64,000 bases of DNA from Callaeas wilsoni (lineage: Eukaryota > Chordata > Aves > Passeriformes > Callaeidae). The stretch covers positions 169,726 to 233,725 of the forward strand of contig VWPU01012703.1 of assembly GCA_013398955.1 (NCBI GenBank), in the 5' to 3' direction. Position numbers and translations under genes: made by a program. Positions 12,841 to 25,700 of this stretch are shown here, one piece after another (position 1 is the stretch's first letter; every line of letters begins with the position of its first letter). Below the pieces are notes generated by a model, which was not told where the DNA came from, ran no database searches, and worked only from the letters and a program-made list of their open reading frames with translations.

Positions 12841-15025
12841 TAAATGCCTGTCAGTACTTCCATTTCTTAACTGCTCCTTAGTTTGGGAATGGTGAGCTAA
12901 TAAAAGTGTGTAATATGAGCTTGCTAGGAGAAGTTTAAGGTAGGCTTTTTGGGAAGATTAATTTTGGGTTGTCCTCTGTAAGTCACTTGAGGTGTTGGGG
13001 AAATTCGACATTGCACTGCAGCATTTCCACTCTGGAGAAGCATGTTGTAATGCCACGTGGGTGTTTTCCCAGCCTGCTCAGTGACTGTCCTGCAAAGGGG
13101 TTGTTCTGCAATGGCAAGGAGATGATTTACTCTTTAGGATCAAGTAATTTCTATATTTCTGGACTATTTTAGTGACTCTTCTCACTAGTGAGCACAGTTA
13201 AGAGTCTACAAAGGGGCCTGAGAGAATTTTGTTTCTCTTCAAATCATTCCAGCATGCAATTATTGAAGACTCATAGCCAAGCACTAACCAAAGCTAGGTT
13301 TGAGCCCAGTGGCTTTATATTTGATAGTGTTTGTTTTGAACTTTTGAGTGATTCTGTCTTGTAAAATTTTTCTCCAACACTGTTTACAAAGGAGAAGTTT
13401 TGTTGAAATCAAGATGGGTTATTTTAGGATGGAGATTTGGTCCCAAGAGAAAATTCTTTCAGAAAACAACACAAAAAGGCAATGACTCAAGAAACCTTGA
13501 ATATAATCCTGAAGCGGGCAGGGAAGTATATTTTTTCACTTGAGCTATTTTTATAAAAAATAACTTTCTACCTTTGTAATTCAAAAGCATCAGCTGATGC
13601 GTGTTTCATTCTGTGTTGAAGGGGGTTTTATTGATTTTTATGGACTTGTGGCATTGTAGATTTTATATTCCACAATTTCTCTCACCTCAGTTGCTGATCA
13701 TATGTACTTTGCTTCAGCAGAACTGTGGTTTTCTTTGTTATGATCCAGTGACAGCAAAAATGTGAAAATTTGCTACAGTTTGCCTGTATTTCTTATTCTG
13801 CTGTAAAACCCAATCTATTTGAGAACTTGAAAAACTTTTCAACTTTAAACTAAGACACATTTTAACTGTATGCAAGGTTGTTTGTCAATGTATTGTATGG
13901 AATTTAATGTGGCTGTTGGAGAGATTTCATGCTATGATCAGAAGTCTGGAAAGGGCTGTTAAAGAATTGTGGAATTGATGACAATACAGTATTAGTAGAT
14001 GTTTTTATTTTCTCTTTTTTGTTCGTTTGTTGTTTTTTTTTCGTTGTTGTTGTTGAAAGTCATCTTCAGGGTCAACTGCTACTTATTAATTGAAGAAAAA
14101 TGTTTTTCTCCAGGATTATGTTCATTAAGAGCGTGTTTGCTCACTTTATAGACTCTAAATACTGTAAGGAAAAGAGGAGTAGCCTAGGAAATACTGAAGG
14201 GAAGAGACCTTTTTTTGCTTCTTTTGTGGACTGCATCTACGTCTGTGTAACAATTTCTGTTTTAAACAAAATGCATCAGAAATTCTGCAAGCTCAGGCAC
14301 AGCCAACAGAGTGAAAAATGATGCAGAATAACCCTTCCTAAATACTTGTCCAGCACTTCCCACACTGTCTGTGCATGCACAACACAGGATACTAAATTCA
14401 TTGTGATGGTCAGTCCATATCTGGATGGTATTTTGAGGGAATTTGGGACCAACAGTTGTTTCTTTAGTAACTTTACAAACTAGGAACTATTTCATAGACA
14501 ACTTCATGTCACACTGTGCCCTGAGGCTTGCAGAGCTGCAGTTCCAGAAGTCCTGGATAAATGTAGAAAATCTTCCCTTTCCCCAGACACCTGTCTACTG
14601 AGAAACTGAGAGAGGGTCACTGAGGCCACAGGACTTGGTGCTGGAAAGGTCTGAATTGGACACACTCCTTGGCCAAAGATCTCGTGCTCTGTGTCATATC
14701 AACTGCTTTGAAAATTTCAACCTTTGGCCTCCCCGTAGCATACATAGAATTTCCTTTAAGAAATAAGCTTCAGAAAAAATTTGATTTAATTTTAAGTTGG
14801 ACTGAAGTCAAATTTCAGGCAGAGTTTTGCTATGAATAAAGAATTCTGGCCAGTTTCATCTCCAGAAAAACTCCTTCACAGAAAAGATTGTGCTTCTCTG
14901 CCATCTTTCCATTACTGTCTGGAGTGATTAACATACATAAATGCTTCAGCTAAAGAATAAAAAGCTCAGACCTTTTAATTTTGTAAGAACAAGATTACAT
15001 TCAGTAGAAAAACATTCATCAGTAT
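12841..15025. other. Intergenic, no recognised gene
   Basis: AT-rich unique sequence. A T and GTT-rich low-complexity tract lies at 14009-14056. No coding region is supported. Confidence 0.5.
14009..14056. repeat. T/GTT-rich low-complexity tract
   Basis: T runs are interrupted by GTT units (TTGTTGTTGTTG), a simple-sequence tract. Confidence 0.8.
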
Positions 15026-15535
15026 TGTATGGTGGGCTGGTTTTGTCTTGGATAAAGCCAATTTTCTTTGTCGGGGCTGATACGGGGCTGTGCTTCGGGT
15101 TTGTGCTGAAAAGTGTTGATAATTCAGACTGGGAGTGAGCAACACCTTGGGAGGGGACACAGCCAGGACAGGTGACCCCAGCTGCCCAAAGGGATATTCC
15201 AGACCATCTGGCACCGTGCTCAGCATGGACAGCTGGGGGAGAGAAGAGGAAGGGGGATGTTTGGAGTGAGGACTCTTGTCTGCCCAAGTAAGCACCAAGC
15301 ACGATGGAGCCCTGCTTTGCTGGGGATGGCTGAACACCTGCCTGCCCTTGGGAAGTGGTGAAAGAATTCCTTGGCTTGCTTTGCTTGTGTGCAGCTTTTG
15401 CTTTCTCTATTAAACTTGATCTCAGCCCATGAGTTTCCTCACTTTCGCTCTCCTGATTCTCCCATCCCAGAGGCAGTGAGCTGCTGCGTTGGTGCCGTGT
15501 CACCAGCTGGGGTTAAACCACAACAAAGCACTCGT
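15026..15535 (+). mobile_element. Solo LTR, avian ERVL-like family
   Basis: The right end GGTTAAACCACAACA is the signature terminus of this bird LTR family. Family blocks also seen are ACACAGCCAGGACAGGTGAC, AAAGGGATATTCCAGACCAT, ATGGCTGAACACCTGCCTGC and CTCAGCCCATGAGTTTCCTC. A poly(A) signal ATTAAA at 15419-15424 fixes plus orientation. The start is either TGTATGG (15026) or TGGTGGG (15030). No target-site duplication is visible (left AGTAT or TTGTA, right AAGCA), so the copy is old or its edge is damaged. A 185-codon frame on the opposite strand is only a shadow of it. Confidence 0.88.
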
Positions 15536-16178
15536 GAGCAGTGTGGAAAACTCTGAGTCTTATTTCACGAATAGCTGAGCTTTTAGTGAAGAGAAGAGGC
15601 TAAAGCTCTGCAGATGACTGACTTAATGAGGAAAGCACAGTTGATTCATCTCTGGGAGCAGATAACTCACACAGACGAGGCCATCACTCAGCTCAGCCAG
15701 CTGCTAAACAAAATACATCATTCAAATCTTTGGGAAAACCGTCAGTTTTCAGGGATGAAATGACAACTTTGTGAAAACTGACCTTAGTCCAAAATATTGA
15801 AATTGAATCAGATAGAAGCAAGATGCCAACAGTTATAGCCATACACTTTAATGACAAACATTCCTCCTGGTATTTCATCAACAGATGCAGATTGTAGCCA
15901 ATATGGGGTTTTTTAAGATTCTTGGTTTTCCAGGACTAGATTTTGTTGTTGGTCATTTGAACAAAGACCTAAGTGTCTGGATAGGTGTATGGAGCAGTAA
16001 CTGCTGTTCTGCAGAGAGTCCCACTGCAGGTGTGGGCAGCAGCTATCCAGGGCACTGTTTCCAGTCAGGAAGGGCTGGATCCAAGAGGCAGTGAACTGGT
16101 GAAATTGTGTTTCATAGACCCGGGGAAATGCAAAGGTGTTTGGGCTAATGTCAGAGCCTGATCAGGACAGGCTCTGAA
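15536..16178. other. Intergenic, no recognised feature
   Basis: Unique-looking sequence between the LTR and the tandem duplication. No gene or repeat is recognised. Confidence 0.5.
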
Positions 16179-16354
16179 ACACTTTAAATTTCCAGTAATA
16201 AGAAAGGGAGTGGGGGAAAAGGAACTTTTAAAAATGGACGGGGATATATTTCTAGTCTTGCAAGTAACACTTTAAATTTCCAGTAAAAAGAAATGGGGTG
16301 GGGGGGAAAGGAACTTTTAAAAATGAATGGGAATATATTTCTAGTCTTGAAAGT
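16179..16354. repeat. Tandem duplication, two 88-bp units
   Basis: Units 16179-16266 and 16267-16354 both start ACACTTTAAATTTCCAGTAA and both contain GGAACTTTTAAAAATG and ATATATTTCTAGTCTTG. They differ at about ten positions, including a longer G run in the second unit. It is a simple local duplication of moderate age, not a known transposon. Confidence 0.9.
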
Positions 16355-17919
16355 GACATTTTTTAGCTTTACATGCTATCCTGGTGGGTTGGTGGCAGTG
16401 GGGAGGTGGGAGAGCAACTTGTGTTCTCCTTCTGCCCTGGAAATTTCTCAGGTGTTCCTTTAGGGCAAGAGAGGAACTCTGAGATGGTAGGGAATAATGT
16501 GTGGTTCTCCCTACTGCAGGAGGACTTATAAAGTAAGAAAACAGAATTCCCAAATTAAATGTTTTAATTAACAGAACACAGATTTGCAGAGAATTTAGCA
16601 ATCTCTCTGATCTCTTCAGGCTTCTGTATGTGAATAAAACATTTTTAAAAAGCCAAAAAAACCCTTCAACACCTGCATCTGAGGCATTATCTCCCCTAGG
16701 CAGAGACTGGGAATGGCTTTTTCTAATTTCTTAGTTCTTGTGAGATAGTGAACAAAAGTGCATCAGCATAAATAAATGTTAAAGAATCTGAGGCAGGAAG
16801 ACTTGTGAATGCAAAACACCATACTGGGCCATAAATTAATTTGGGGCGCTATTTCAAGAGGAATATTCAGATAGAGGAATTTATTATAGTTCAATAATTT
16901 CTGAATTTTTACTAATTAATATATTACAACCAAATTACTTCAGTGACGTTTTGGGGACCAAATTAAATAAAATGTCTATGGTATGTTAATTTAAGCTCAT
17001 AAAAGTCTAATTTGAATATGTAATTTGGATCAATTAGAAGTCTCTTCTGAACTTTTGTGATAATAGAAATATAAAAAAGACTGGGAAGCTGTTAGGATTA
17101 AGAGTGATACATCTGGGAAAAGCAAATTACAGTGTCATTTTTAAAATGTAAATGAGGTTTAAAATTTAAAGATAATATGCATATATATATAAACATGTGC
17201 AATATCTGAAAAAACTCACAGTTCTTTTAAAAATAAATCTCTGTAGATAGTGATTTTTTTCATCATTAATCCTCAGTTTTCCCTACAAAATATCCAGACT
17301 ACAGTTACATTTTTATTCCAAAGAAAATGTAAGCTTGGGAACTCTCCCAGAAAACCAAGTGACATTCATTTCCTTCAAAAAACTTCAGAATAAAAACTGC
17401 AGTCTAGTTTTGGTCCTTTTGAATTGCCACAGTGAATTGAAACTGGGTTTCAGTCAGGGTAAATGAGATTAAAACCTGCTCTTGAAGTTTCAAGAATATA
17501 TGCAAGATATGCAACGGAGTTCCTTAGAAATACGCTTGAGCAAAAAATGTGGCTGAAGCTGGGTTTATGGGTTTTTTGCTCCCTGTGCAGTGGGAGGATT
17601 CAAGGCACAGGCAGGATTTAGGCCGTGGGTGTCCCTCTGTGTCCCTCTGACCTTCCCAGCCGTGTTCTGGGGGAGCCAATGTTATTGGTCCAGTCAGGGG
17701 CAAACCGCCAACGTGGGCAAAAGCACGAGTGACCAAAGCGCGTAAAGTCTCCTGAGGTCTGCAGTTCTGTCTGCTGCAGACGGGGACATCTCTGTGCCTG
17801 GAGCAGGAGCTGTGCCTGCAGCGCGGTCCAGCACAGCCCTGCTGGCTTCTGCTCCCTGCCTGGCTCCTGCAGACACCTGCCTTGGCACGTGCCAGGAGCT
17901 CCAGCTGCCAGGCTGCTTC
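16355..17919. other. Intergenic; AT-rich then GC-rich
   Basis: 16800-17500 is strongly AT-rich, including an alternating AT run at 17177-17191. 17580-17915 is GC-rich and lies immediately upstream of the CR1 RT fragment. It could be decayed CR1, but I recognise no motif in it. Confidence 0.45.
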
Positions 17920-17976
17920 CTGGGCGTGTTCCTGTTCAGTATCTTCATCGATGGTCTGGATGTGTGCTTTAGTTAA
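17920..17976 (+). repeat. CR1 reverse-transcriptase fragment
   Basis: One frame reads FLFSIFIDGLDV, matching the CR1 RT stretch that normally reads LFNIFIDDLDE just upstream of the catalytic FADD motif. The match stops at about 17976, shortly before the LTR. The catalytic motif is missing, so the element was internally deleted. Confidence 0.6.
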
Positions 17977-17986
17977 TGAGGAGGTG

Positions 17987-18560
17987 TGTAGTGGGTTGAC
18001 CCTGGCTAGGCGCCGAGTGCTCACTCAGTCGCTCTATCGCTCCCCTCTCCTGCTGGGACAGGGAGAATAAGCTGGAGCATGGCCAGTAGGGTGAGATAAG
18101 GTGGTTTTATTACAATATGAAGCAAAAAGCAAAGCAAGGTCTGCGCCCGCGGGCGAAAGAGGGAAAATAAAGGATCAATCTCTACTTCTCATGGGCAGCG
18201 ATGTCCGGACACCGCCCGGGAAGCAGGGCCTCAGCACGCGTAACGGGTGCTCCGGAGGACAGTCAGTGAAAACACACGAGTGTCCTCCCTTCCTCCTCTC
18301 TCTCCCTTAGCTTTTATATCTGAGCTGCCGTCACATGGTATGGAATATCCCTTTGGCTAATTTGGGTCAGCTGGCCTGGCTGTATCCCCTCCCAGGATCT
18401 TGGCCACCCCCATCCTCTTCGATGGGGGAAGGAACATCAGAGGGACAGCGCTGCCCGGCAGTAGCCAAAACACTGCCCTGTTACCAGCACCCATCCAGCT
18501 ACCAATGCAAAGCACAGCACTGCCAGGGCTGTGAGCTTTACCTTGATCAGACCCAATACA
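17987..18560 (-). mobile_element. Solo LTR, avian ERVL-like family, inserted in CR1
   Basis: The 574-base element reads on the plus strand from TGTAGTGGGTTGACCC to AGACCCAATACA, so both strands have TG...CA ends. A perfect 5-bp target-site duplication AGGTG lies at 17982-17986 and 18561-18565; five bases is the ERVL habit. Orientation is minus, because a TATA box (TATAAAAG, 18311-18318) and then AATAAA (18106-18111) lie in the correct order on that strand. The internal block with GTATGGAATATCCCTTTGG is the complement of the block in the LTR at 15026-15535, showing one superfamily. No retroviral genes remain. Confidence 0.9.
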
Positions 18561-18632
18561 AGGTGTTAGGTCATAGGTTGGACACGATGACCTTAGAGGT
18601 CCTTTCCAACCTAGCTCCTTCTGCGATTCTGG
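18561..18632 (+). repeat. CR1 LINE 3' end, right of an LTR insertion
   Basis: Follows the LTR's right target-site duplication. GGTTGGACACGATGACCTTA, AGAGGTCCTTTCCAACCT and a GCGATTCTG tail are the canonical CR1 3' end in plus orientation. The matching left part is the short RT-like piece at 17920-17976. Confidence 0.85.
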
Positions 18633-21600
18633 TGTGCGTGAGTGCCCCGCTGGAATGCTTTTCTGTAAATGATGTACTCTAACAAAGTCTTGCCAGGATG
18701 CTTGTTGCCTGACCCTTTCTTGGGGGAAATAGCTGCATTTTCCTGCCAGCAGTCCAGAATATTGAGGTGCAGGAGTGGTTACAGCCACTTATGTGGTAAA
18801 GTCAGAGTTCTGAAATGTGTCTTTTCAAGATTAAAAAAAAAAGGGACCAGGGAGTAGATTTTATCTTCCATCAGAATGTAAAATCTCAAATTGTAAATGC
18901 CATTAATGAAAATCCAAAGGTGGATTTGGAACGACAGTGTTTTGCATGGCAGCTTTATGCATTGCTGCTATACCACTAGGCTTGTGAAATTATAATTATC
19001 ATTTGAAAAAAAAAATTACAACAGGGCAAAAAAAACCCCTACAATGTTCATTCAACAAGAGACAAGAATAATTAAACCCACAGATATCATCAATGGAATT
19101 GAGCTCTGGTTAATTTAAACCCACACTGGGTCATTCTTACATACTGCTTTCCAGAAGTTACATAGAAAAGCTGATCTTTATGCTGCAGGAGAACATGATT
19201 AAGATCTCACTACCCGAGAAGTTTGTTTTAAACTAAATTGCTACATGTTTATGGGAACAAACATGTTTGCAGTCTACAGGGTTGCATTAAGTGTAGCTAT
19301 GATTTCAGTTGGCTTCTCACCCTGAATTTAAAATCATTTCCTTCTAAACCACACATTACATCAATTCAATTGTCTATTAAGACAACCCCTGCAATATTGA
19401 AATTACTTTTACCAGTGCATATCCACAGTGAGTGGGTGTACCTGGATATCTAACTGCCTGAGCCACATGCTTTAGAAAAGAGGACGTGGAAAGTAAAAAA
19501 AGTAATTTTTTTCTTCCTCATACAGTGGATTTGTGGCAAGTAACAATTCGAGGTTTTGAAAAGCTGCAAATTACAAAACTTGTTTTTTGCTGGTATCCAA
19601 ATGGTGATGAATTTTCACCATGCACTTCCTTCATAGCATTGTGTCCAATGGTATGGACTGAACCGCAGCATTCCCAGTAAAGAGCATTCCTGTTACACCA
19701 CTTTAATGTAGGTGTTTTGTGAAAATTTATTTTAACTATCAAGAAGCAGAAATGTAGCTAAAGCTCGAGATAAGAAATGGATGTCTTAAACAAAAGTAAT
19801 TTGTCTTCTAGAGGGGAAGCAGTCTTTAGCACATATTTTATAACCTTTTTTTATGGAGAACTTGGCTTCAAATATTAGTCTTTCTTATCAACTTGTAGCA
19901 CACTTAGCTGTGTGTACAGGATTTAGGTTTAACATCTTTTTTCCTTTTTCCTTTCTTTTTCTTGCCACTTTAGTATGTGCAATTTTACATTACTTCAAAT
20001 ATTCCTTGCCGACATCCCTCAGATTTTCGGAATCGTAGTGATTTCACCATCTACTGAATTGTGGGATCTAATATTCTGAGGCAATGACCAGCAAATTGTG
20101 TGGTTGGTTACTTTGTAGTTTTGTTGGTTTAGTTTGGGGTTGGTTTGGTTTGCAGGGTTTTTTTGTGTATATAATATAGGCTTCTCTGGGGTACCATCCT
20201 TTATTCTTAAGTAAGCCCAACAATATCAGTCAGACACCTCATTTCTAATTTTTTTGAAACATGAACATGAGCTAGTTTTACTCTAAAGCTCTAAACTCTC
20301 AGTGATATTTGTTTGCAGTTTGAGAGCACCAGTGACCAGCCTGCCTGAGAGCCTGTGCCTGACTTGTGTCAGAGAACAGTAAATGTTCAGACATCCTTCT
20401 GAGGAGCCAGGCCTGGGCTGTCAGGATTACAGCCCTTCTGGGTGGGTGGGAACTGATGGTCTCTCTTTTAGGGTGCCCCTCTGACAGCTGCTGGGTGATG
20501 CAGCAATGTCATGTTTACATTTTCACTCTGCCTGGGGATCATCTGAGAGATGGGCAATATATTAGTTCCTCTAATCAACCTGGTTGTGCAAAAGGACTGA
20601 ATTTTGTTTTGCCCATTAGGAGATAGCATTAATATAAAAAAAAGTTGTAAAAATCCTGTTAGAGGAGTAAAATGACTTTTGGGAAGTTTTCTAATCCTGA
20701 TTTGCTAATCTAAAACAGAGTTGGTGGAATTCTCTTTTTCTTCATGGCACGTGTGTCTCACTTTCTCAAAAACAATTACAATTGATAGTTTAAAGTCATG
20801 GCTTTCCCTTAAGTAAATTAGCAAAAGTCCTAGAACATTTTCATTTTAGCATGCAAGTATTCATAAATAAGTTCTGATAACTTCACATGTGGGCATAATT
20901 TTTTTTATATGCATGATGCATTTTGAAGTTTTGATCTATAGAGTTTGGAAGAAAATGTGAACAGAACCCAAAAAATCCTGCCTGGTCCAGTCCCTTCAGT
21001 ATGTGGTGTGGTCTGAAGGGCCATTTTTCCCACAGACTGAGCAAACATGGAGAGATGTTACAATATGTGTGTGAAAGGATGGCTGTAATCTGCAAATTCA
21101 CACCTGTGAGCCTCACAGTTATTCAATGTGGGGACTAGGCAATAATGTCCAAACTGTTCAGCAGAGATATGGAAGAGCTGAACAAGCAGCAGATATCTGG
21201 CCAGAAAGTTATGCTATTAAAAAAAGAAAAGAAAAATCCAGAGGTTACTACTTGGTGGTGAGTTTGGGTCAGAAAGCACTGAACAAGTTTTTTAACCCAT
21301 GCACTGAGTTAGGAACACCCTTTAATGCTGAGCTACTGAATGAACTCTATCTTAAATTACTTATCTTTACAGGATCTTTTCATTCTACCTCTACTGCCCC
21401 ACAAACCTGTCACACTGAGCACACCTCTATCTTTAGATAAAAAGGCTTTTTCAACTCAGCAAGTTGTGGTCGGTTGAGATAATGCAAAGTTTTGATAGCT
21501 GTAAAATAGCCTTAGCAGAAATGAAAGAGACTTGAGCCAAGAACCTTCATCAAAAGTTAGTACCTGTCACAGATTTTTTGCCAAGTTCACTACTTTCAAG

Positions 21601-22340
21601 AAGACCACTTTAGAATTAAGAGGAGTTGGATGTAGGTTGAAACAGAATTATCGGTTCTCAGTGTGGGTCTGCCTAGAGATAATGCTTGGAACCAGAAATC
21701 CATGCTTTATGAACAGCTATCTTAAAGCAGCTTCTCTCTAAGGTGGTGGTAAAATGCTGCCAAGAGCCATTAATCCTGGTGATCTAAATGTCCTTAAATT
21801 AATATCAAGAGCTATAAGGATCTGCAACACAGGATGGGTTGTTACAGGTTTGAGGGTCAGATGAAACTCTTGTGATAAAGTGTGGCTGTTCTTTTTGTCT
21901 GCCTGTGGGTCCACAACAGTTTCCCAAAAACTCTGACATCTCCAGAAGCTAACTCAAGATTTGGAAAATGCTGGCTCAGTCATTGCTTTCTGAAGTATTT
22001 AGTGCTTGAAAAGGGCAAAGGTGTGCCAGGGGGTAAAGTGTCCTCACCTGGGGGAGCCAGTTTCTCTGCCAGGGTCACATTCAGTATCCGCTGATGATAT
22101 TCCGAGACTCCAATGGAAGTGCTGCCCCTTTTGATCAATATTTTCAATCAATTTTAATTGCTGAAGAAGGCAGTTTGTGAGCCCAGCTAGGAACCATACC
22201 TCGAGTCAATTTTAGAACTTTGGCATGAAAAGAGGAATTTTAACCTGATGGCCTTCTAAAATGATAAAGGTAAATTTAATCGTTGCCCAAATGTATTCAA
22301 ACATCAAATTACAATCAATCATTTGTTCATGGATTTTGTA
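18633..22340. other. Intergenic, no recognised feature
   Basis: AT-rich, with A and T runs (for example 18829-18842 and 19004-19013) and a G/T-rich stretch near 20098-20170. Reading frames are short and unrecognised. Confidence 0.5.
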
Positions 22341-22380
22341 CTTCAGTATACTTCCATGGATACTTGGAAGTATACTGAAG
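22341..22380. repeat. Perfect 16-bp inverted repeat with 8-nt loop
   Basis: The arms CTTCAGTATACTTCCA (22341-22356) and TGGAAGTATACTGAAG (22365-22380) are exact reverse complements around the loop TGGATACT. The stem is unusually long and perfect for chance. The hairpin is too short for a standard microRNA precursor. Confidence 0.9.
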
Positions 22381-22686
22381 ATGAGTGCCCTTTAATGAGA
22401 AGTGCTTAGAGCCGTTGCTATAGGAAAATATCTTTCAGACCAGTAAATTATATGTTTTATTAATTTTTTCCCCATCTATGCCAAATAATGAATTGCCTTT
22501 TATGATCTGACCTTGGATATATGGAATCCCCTGGCAGAGTGCATGTACAAAGGGGAAAACCCCGCAGCACCTCAGCCTGGTAGGTGCTTTGGTAGTTCTT
22601 ATGCAATACACCACCAAAACCTAGCAGTACACAGAAGCAGTACAGATAGAATTGTATCAAGTCAGGTAAATCAAAAGGCAAACCTC

Positions 22687-22702
22687 TTTTTTTTTTTTTT
22701 TT
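22687..22702. repeat. Homopolymer T16
   Basis: A perfect run of 16 T bases. There is no adjacent retroposon body with a clear 3' end on the minus strand, so it is annotated only as a homopolymer. Confidence 0.9.
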
Positions 22703-25700
22703 AATGTATAAATATGTGCTAATATTTAATACTTCTGGGGTGATGGAGAATTGTTCAGAATATGCTGTTCCCATGTTTTTGCACTGCTCTACATACTTTT
22801 AGACGACTTAGAGTCCAGAAAGTTTATGCCACATATATGGGATGACAAGATTCTAAACAAACTTATCTCTAAAAAAAGTTTTCTGCAATTTCACCTCCAT
22901 TTTCTGAAGCTGAAGCCTAAACTGACTAGGCATACATGTCCTGAGGAAGCAGAATTGCATCTTGCATCTCCTTGGGTTTATAGAGTTCAAAAGGTTGATT
23001 ATGTGTTTTCAATAGCAATTTTCCAGGCCAGTAGTTTACTGTATCAATTACTGTTTGCTGGGAGATGTGTAACAGTTCCTGTTGCACAAATGCACAGCAG
23101 ATATGATATCACAGGATGGCAGTTTCAGAACTACTTGGTTTTTTTCTTGCTTCAGTTCCTGTTTTTCAGGTTTCTGTACCAAGCATCTGGGCTGTTGCAT
23201 CAGGTATGATGATTATTAATTTGACTTTTCCTGTAAAAACAATAAAGAAATGAGCAAGCACGGTGTTAAGGTGCTTAAGAGTGTCCATTAAAGTGAAATG
23301 ATATTCAGTGGCAACAAATGGTAAATCATTTAAAACAGAGAAGATAATCTAGAATTCTTTGGAAATAGATTTTCTCTGAGGCAAATCTATCAGGCTGTAG
23401 GGAAAGGAAAAAGTCAAGATGCTGCTATCTAGAATGGAAGAAATGCAGAATACAGGAGCATAGGACTTAAACCCTCTGGTCTAAATCTCCCCAGGAACTG
23501 TGCAAAAGGCCCTTAGCTCTAAAGAGCACACAATACCTACTCCAGCCCTTGCCATCCACTGCAGCCCACAAAGCCATCCCCCAAGACTACAACAAACCTG
23601 CATTTTTTTGGGAAAAGACCAAAAGCCAAACCATGTGTTATAGGACAAGAACAGCCTAAAAGCTTATGTTCTGCTCCTTAAATGGTGGGGGGAAATGCTA
23701 AAAAACCCCGCAGATGACCCTAATATTATGACTGTCCACCAAAGCAATAGCCCCTTTTCTGGAGCCCCAAGTGACTAAATGGATACGTAAATAAAGTTCA
23801 GATGTGAAATAATGAAGGAGACTTTTTCTTTTTTTCAGAGAACATTCTGTACCCTGTTATTGATCAATCTGGACAGACAGGAAGCCTTAATTCTAAGGAA
23901 AACAGAGAAAGAACTTGCAGAACAATTTGATGTCTTTGTGTCACCCTCAAGTTCTTTCTCAATCAATTATCTACAAGTAGATTGAATCTAAATCTTGCTT
24001 CTTGTTCTGCATAACTACCATAAGATGATAAAGAGAGGTCTGGAGACTGAACTTTTCTCATCTCAGATCCTGTAGCTCACTCTTTAACTTGATGAATCTT
24101 GTTTAACAACCCTCTCCCTTCAGCTCTTCAGAATGCTACATGTGTGTAGTGAGTGATTATGAAAAGAAGCAGTGTTTGCTTTTGTAATATATGCCATAAT
24201 TTACATGAGCTTGTCATTATCTGAGCATAAAGGATGTGTAGAAAAGTTTTGTGCTGTTCTATCTGTCCTTTACACAGTAATTAAGAGTGCACTGATACAG
24301 ATGTATTGTAGGCAGATATTATCCAAGTCCTGACAAAGAACCAAAATTATTCATCTAATCTATCATGATGGCTATCTTGAATACTAACTAGGGCTCTTCT
24401 TGATCAGAATTGTCAAAAGACACTTCCACTGTGCTCCTGCCAGGGACCATCTTTGCTGGCAGATACCGTCTTTCGTATGAACTACAACTCTTTCCTGCTT
24501 CAGTTTGCATTTCTCTGGCCATGAAAAAGCATAGCAGCATAAATGTGTCTGTTTTTTCTTCCTTCCATTCTCTGTTGAATTTATTTTTATACAAAAGTCT
24601 TTCATGACTTTGTTAACATGCTTTTCTTGGCAGGATAATTCTTAAAGCTGCCTGGTTTGGTTTTTTTTTAAATGCATACAATTCTATCAGTGCTTCACTT
24701 CTGCCTGTGGGGTAGAGAGCCCAGAGTGGAAGATCTAGTTCTGTTCTTGGCATTTAGAGTTTTGATTCTACTGACTTCAAAGGAGTTTATTCTTATTTAT
24801 CCTGTGGATATAATAGCAGACTCAGGCTTTATAATAGATATTAATGTGGTGTTTTTACATAGCTTAAAATTTAGTTCCACTCTAGGATGAGGGTGTAAGT
24901 TCCCACTGACATTGCACACACCAGGAACATCTTGAGAAGAGAGAGTTTGACCCTGAACAGGAGAAATGATTCAAACTACCACAGCTACTTTATGGGAAAT
25001 TTTATCACACCCAAGGGTATGGAGCTTGTCACTTGGGAGCTATGTGCTTTGTAACCTCAATGAGACACAAAAATTTATTAGCTTGGCAAGCGTTTCCAGT
25101 ATTTTATTATTCAAGGGGCAGGATCTGTTGCATATTTCAGGAGTACTGGCCAAGTGATCTACTTGGGGTTCAATTAGTTGGTCTTAAATTCCTGTAGTCC
25201 TGCTCTAGTCTCTGGTGATAACTCAATTTTTAATATAGTTTTTTCTTTCTATATTAAATTTTAATAAATTAGTGCTCAAGTTGTAGTATTGATTTTGAAA
25301 ATGCTTTAAGTGTGAATCTTCCTCATTCTCATGTATTTTGAATGCTATGAAAGTAAAAGCTGAGGAATCATAGAAGCTCATAATTTGGTCACATTTGGGA
25401 CAATTTCTGAGCAACAATGCAATTGCTGAGAAATCTGGACTATTAAATGTAGCCAAAATTGAAGTCCCTGCTAAAGGTCACAGGTATACTGGGCTAGAAC
25501 ACCTCAACAAAAAGGCTATATTTTACCATAGATAAAGAATGTATTTCTTCCTTATATTCACTTTAGAAGTTTTCCAAAACTCGTTTCTGATATATTTTAG
25601 AAAGCAGGGACTGCTGTGGATGCCCAGGGTGAAAAACTTCAGCCCACCAAAGCTACAAACTGCATAATGCTGAGTGACACATTGGCATGACTCAGGCTTC

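Noticed and set aside
14946..15503. Open frame of 185 codons (-)
   Set aside because: Lies on the antisense strand of the ERVL-like LTR at 15026-15535. It is an LTR shadow, not a gene.
17987..18560. Plus orientation for this LTR from its AATAAA at 18166-18171
   Set aside because: The minus strand has the TATA box and poly(A) signal in the right order, and the homologous blocks are inverted relative to the LTR at 15026-15535.
22751..23209. Open frame of 152 codons (+)
   Set aside because: No domain, signal or family resemblance. A frame of this length is expected about once or twice by chance in 64 kb over six frames.
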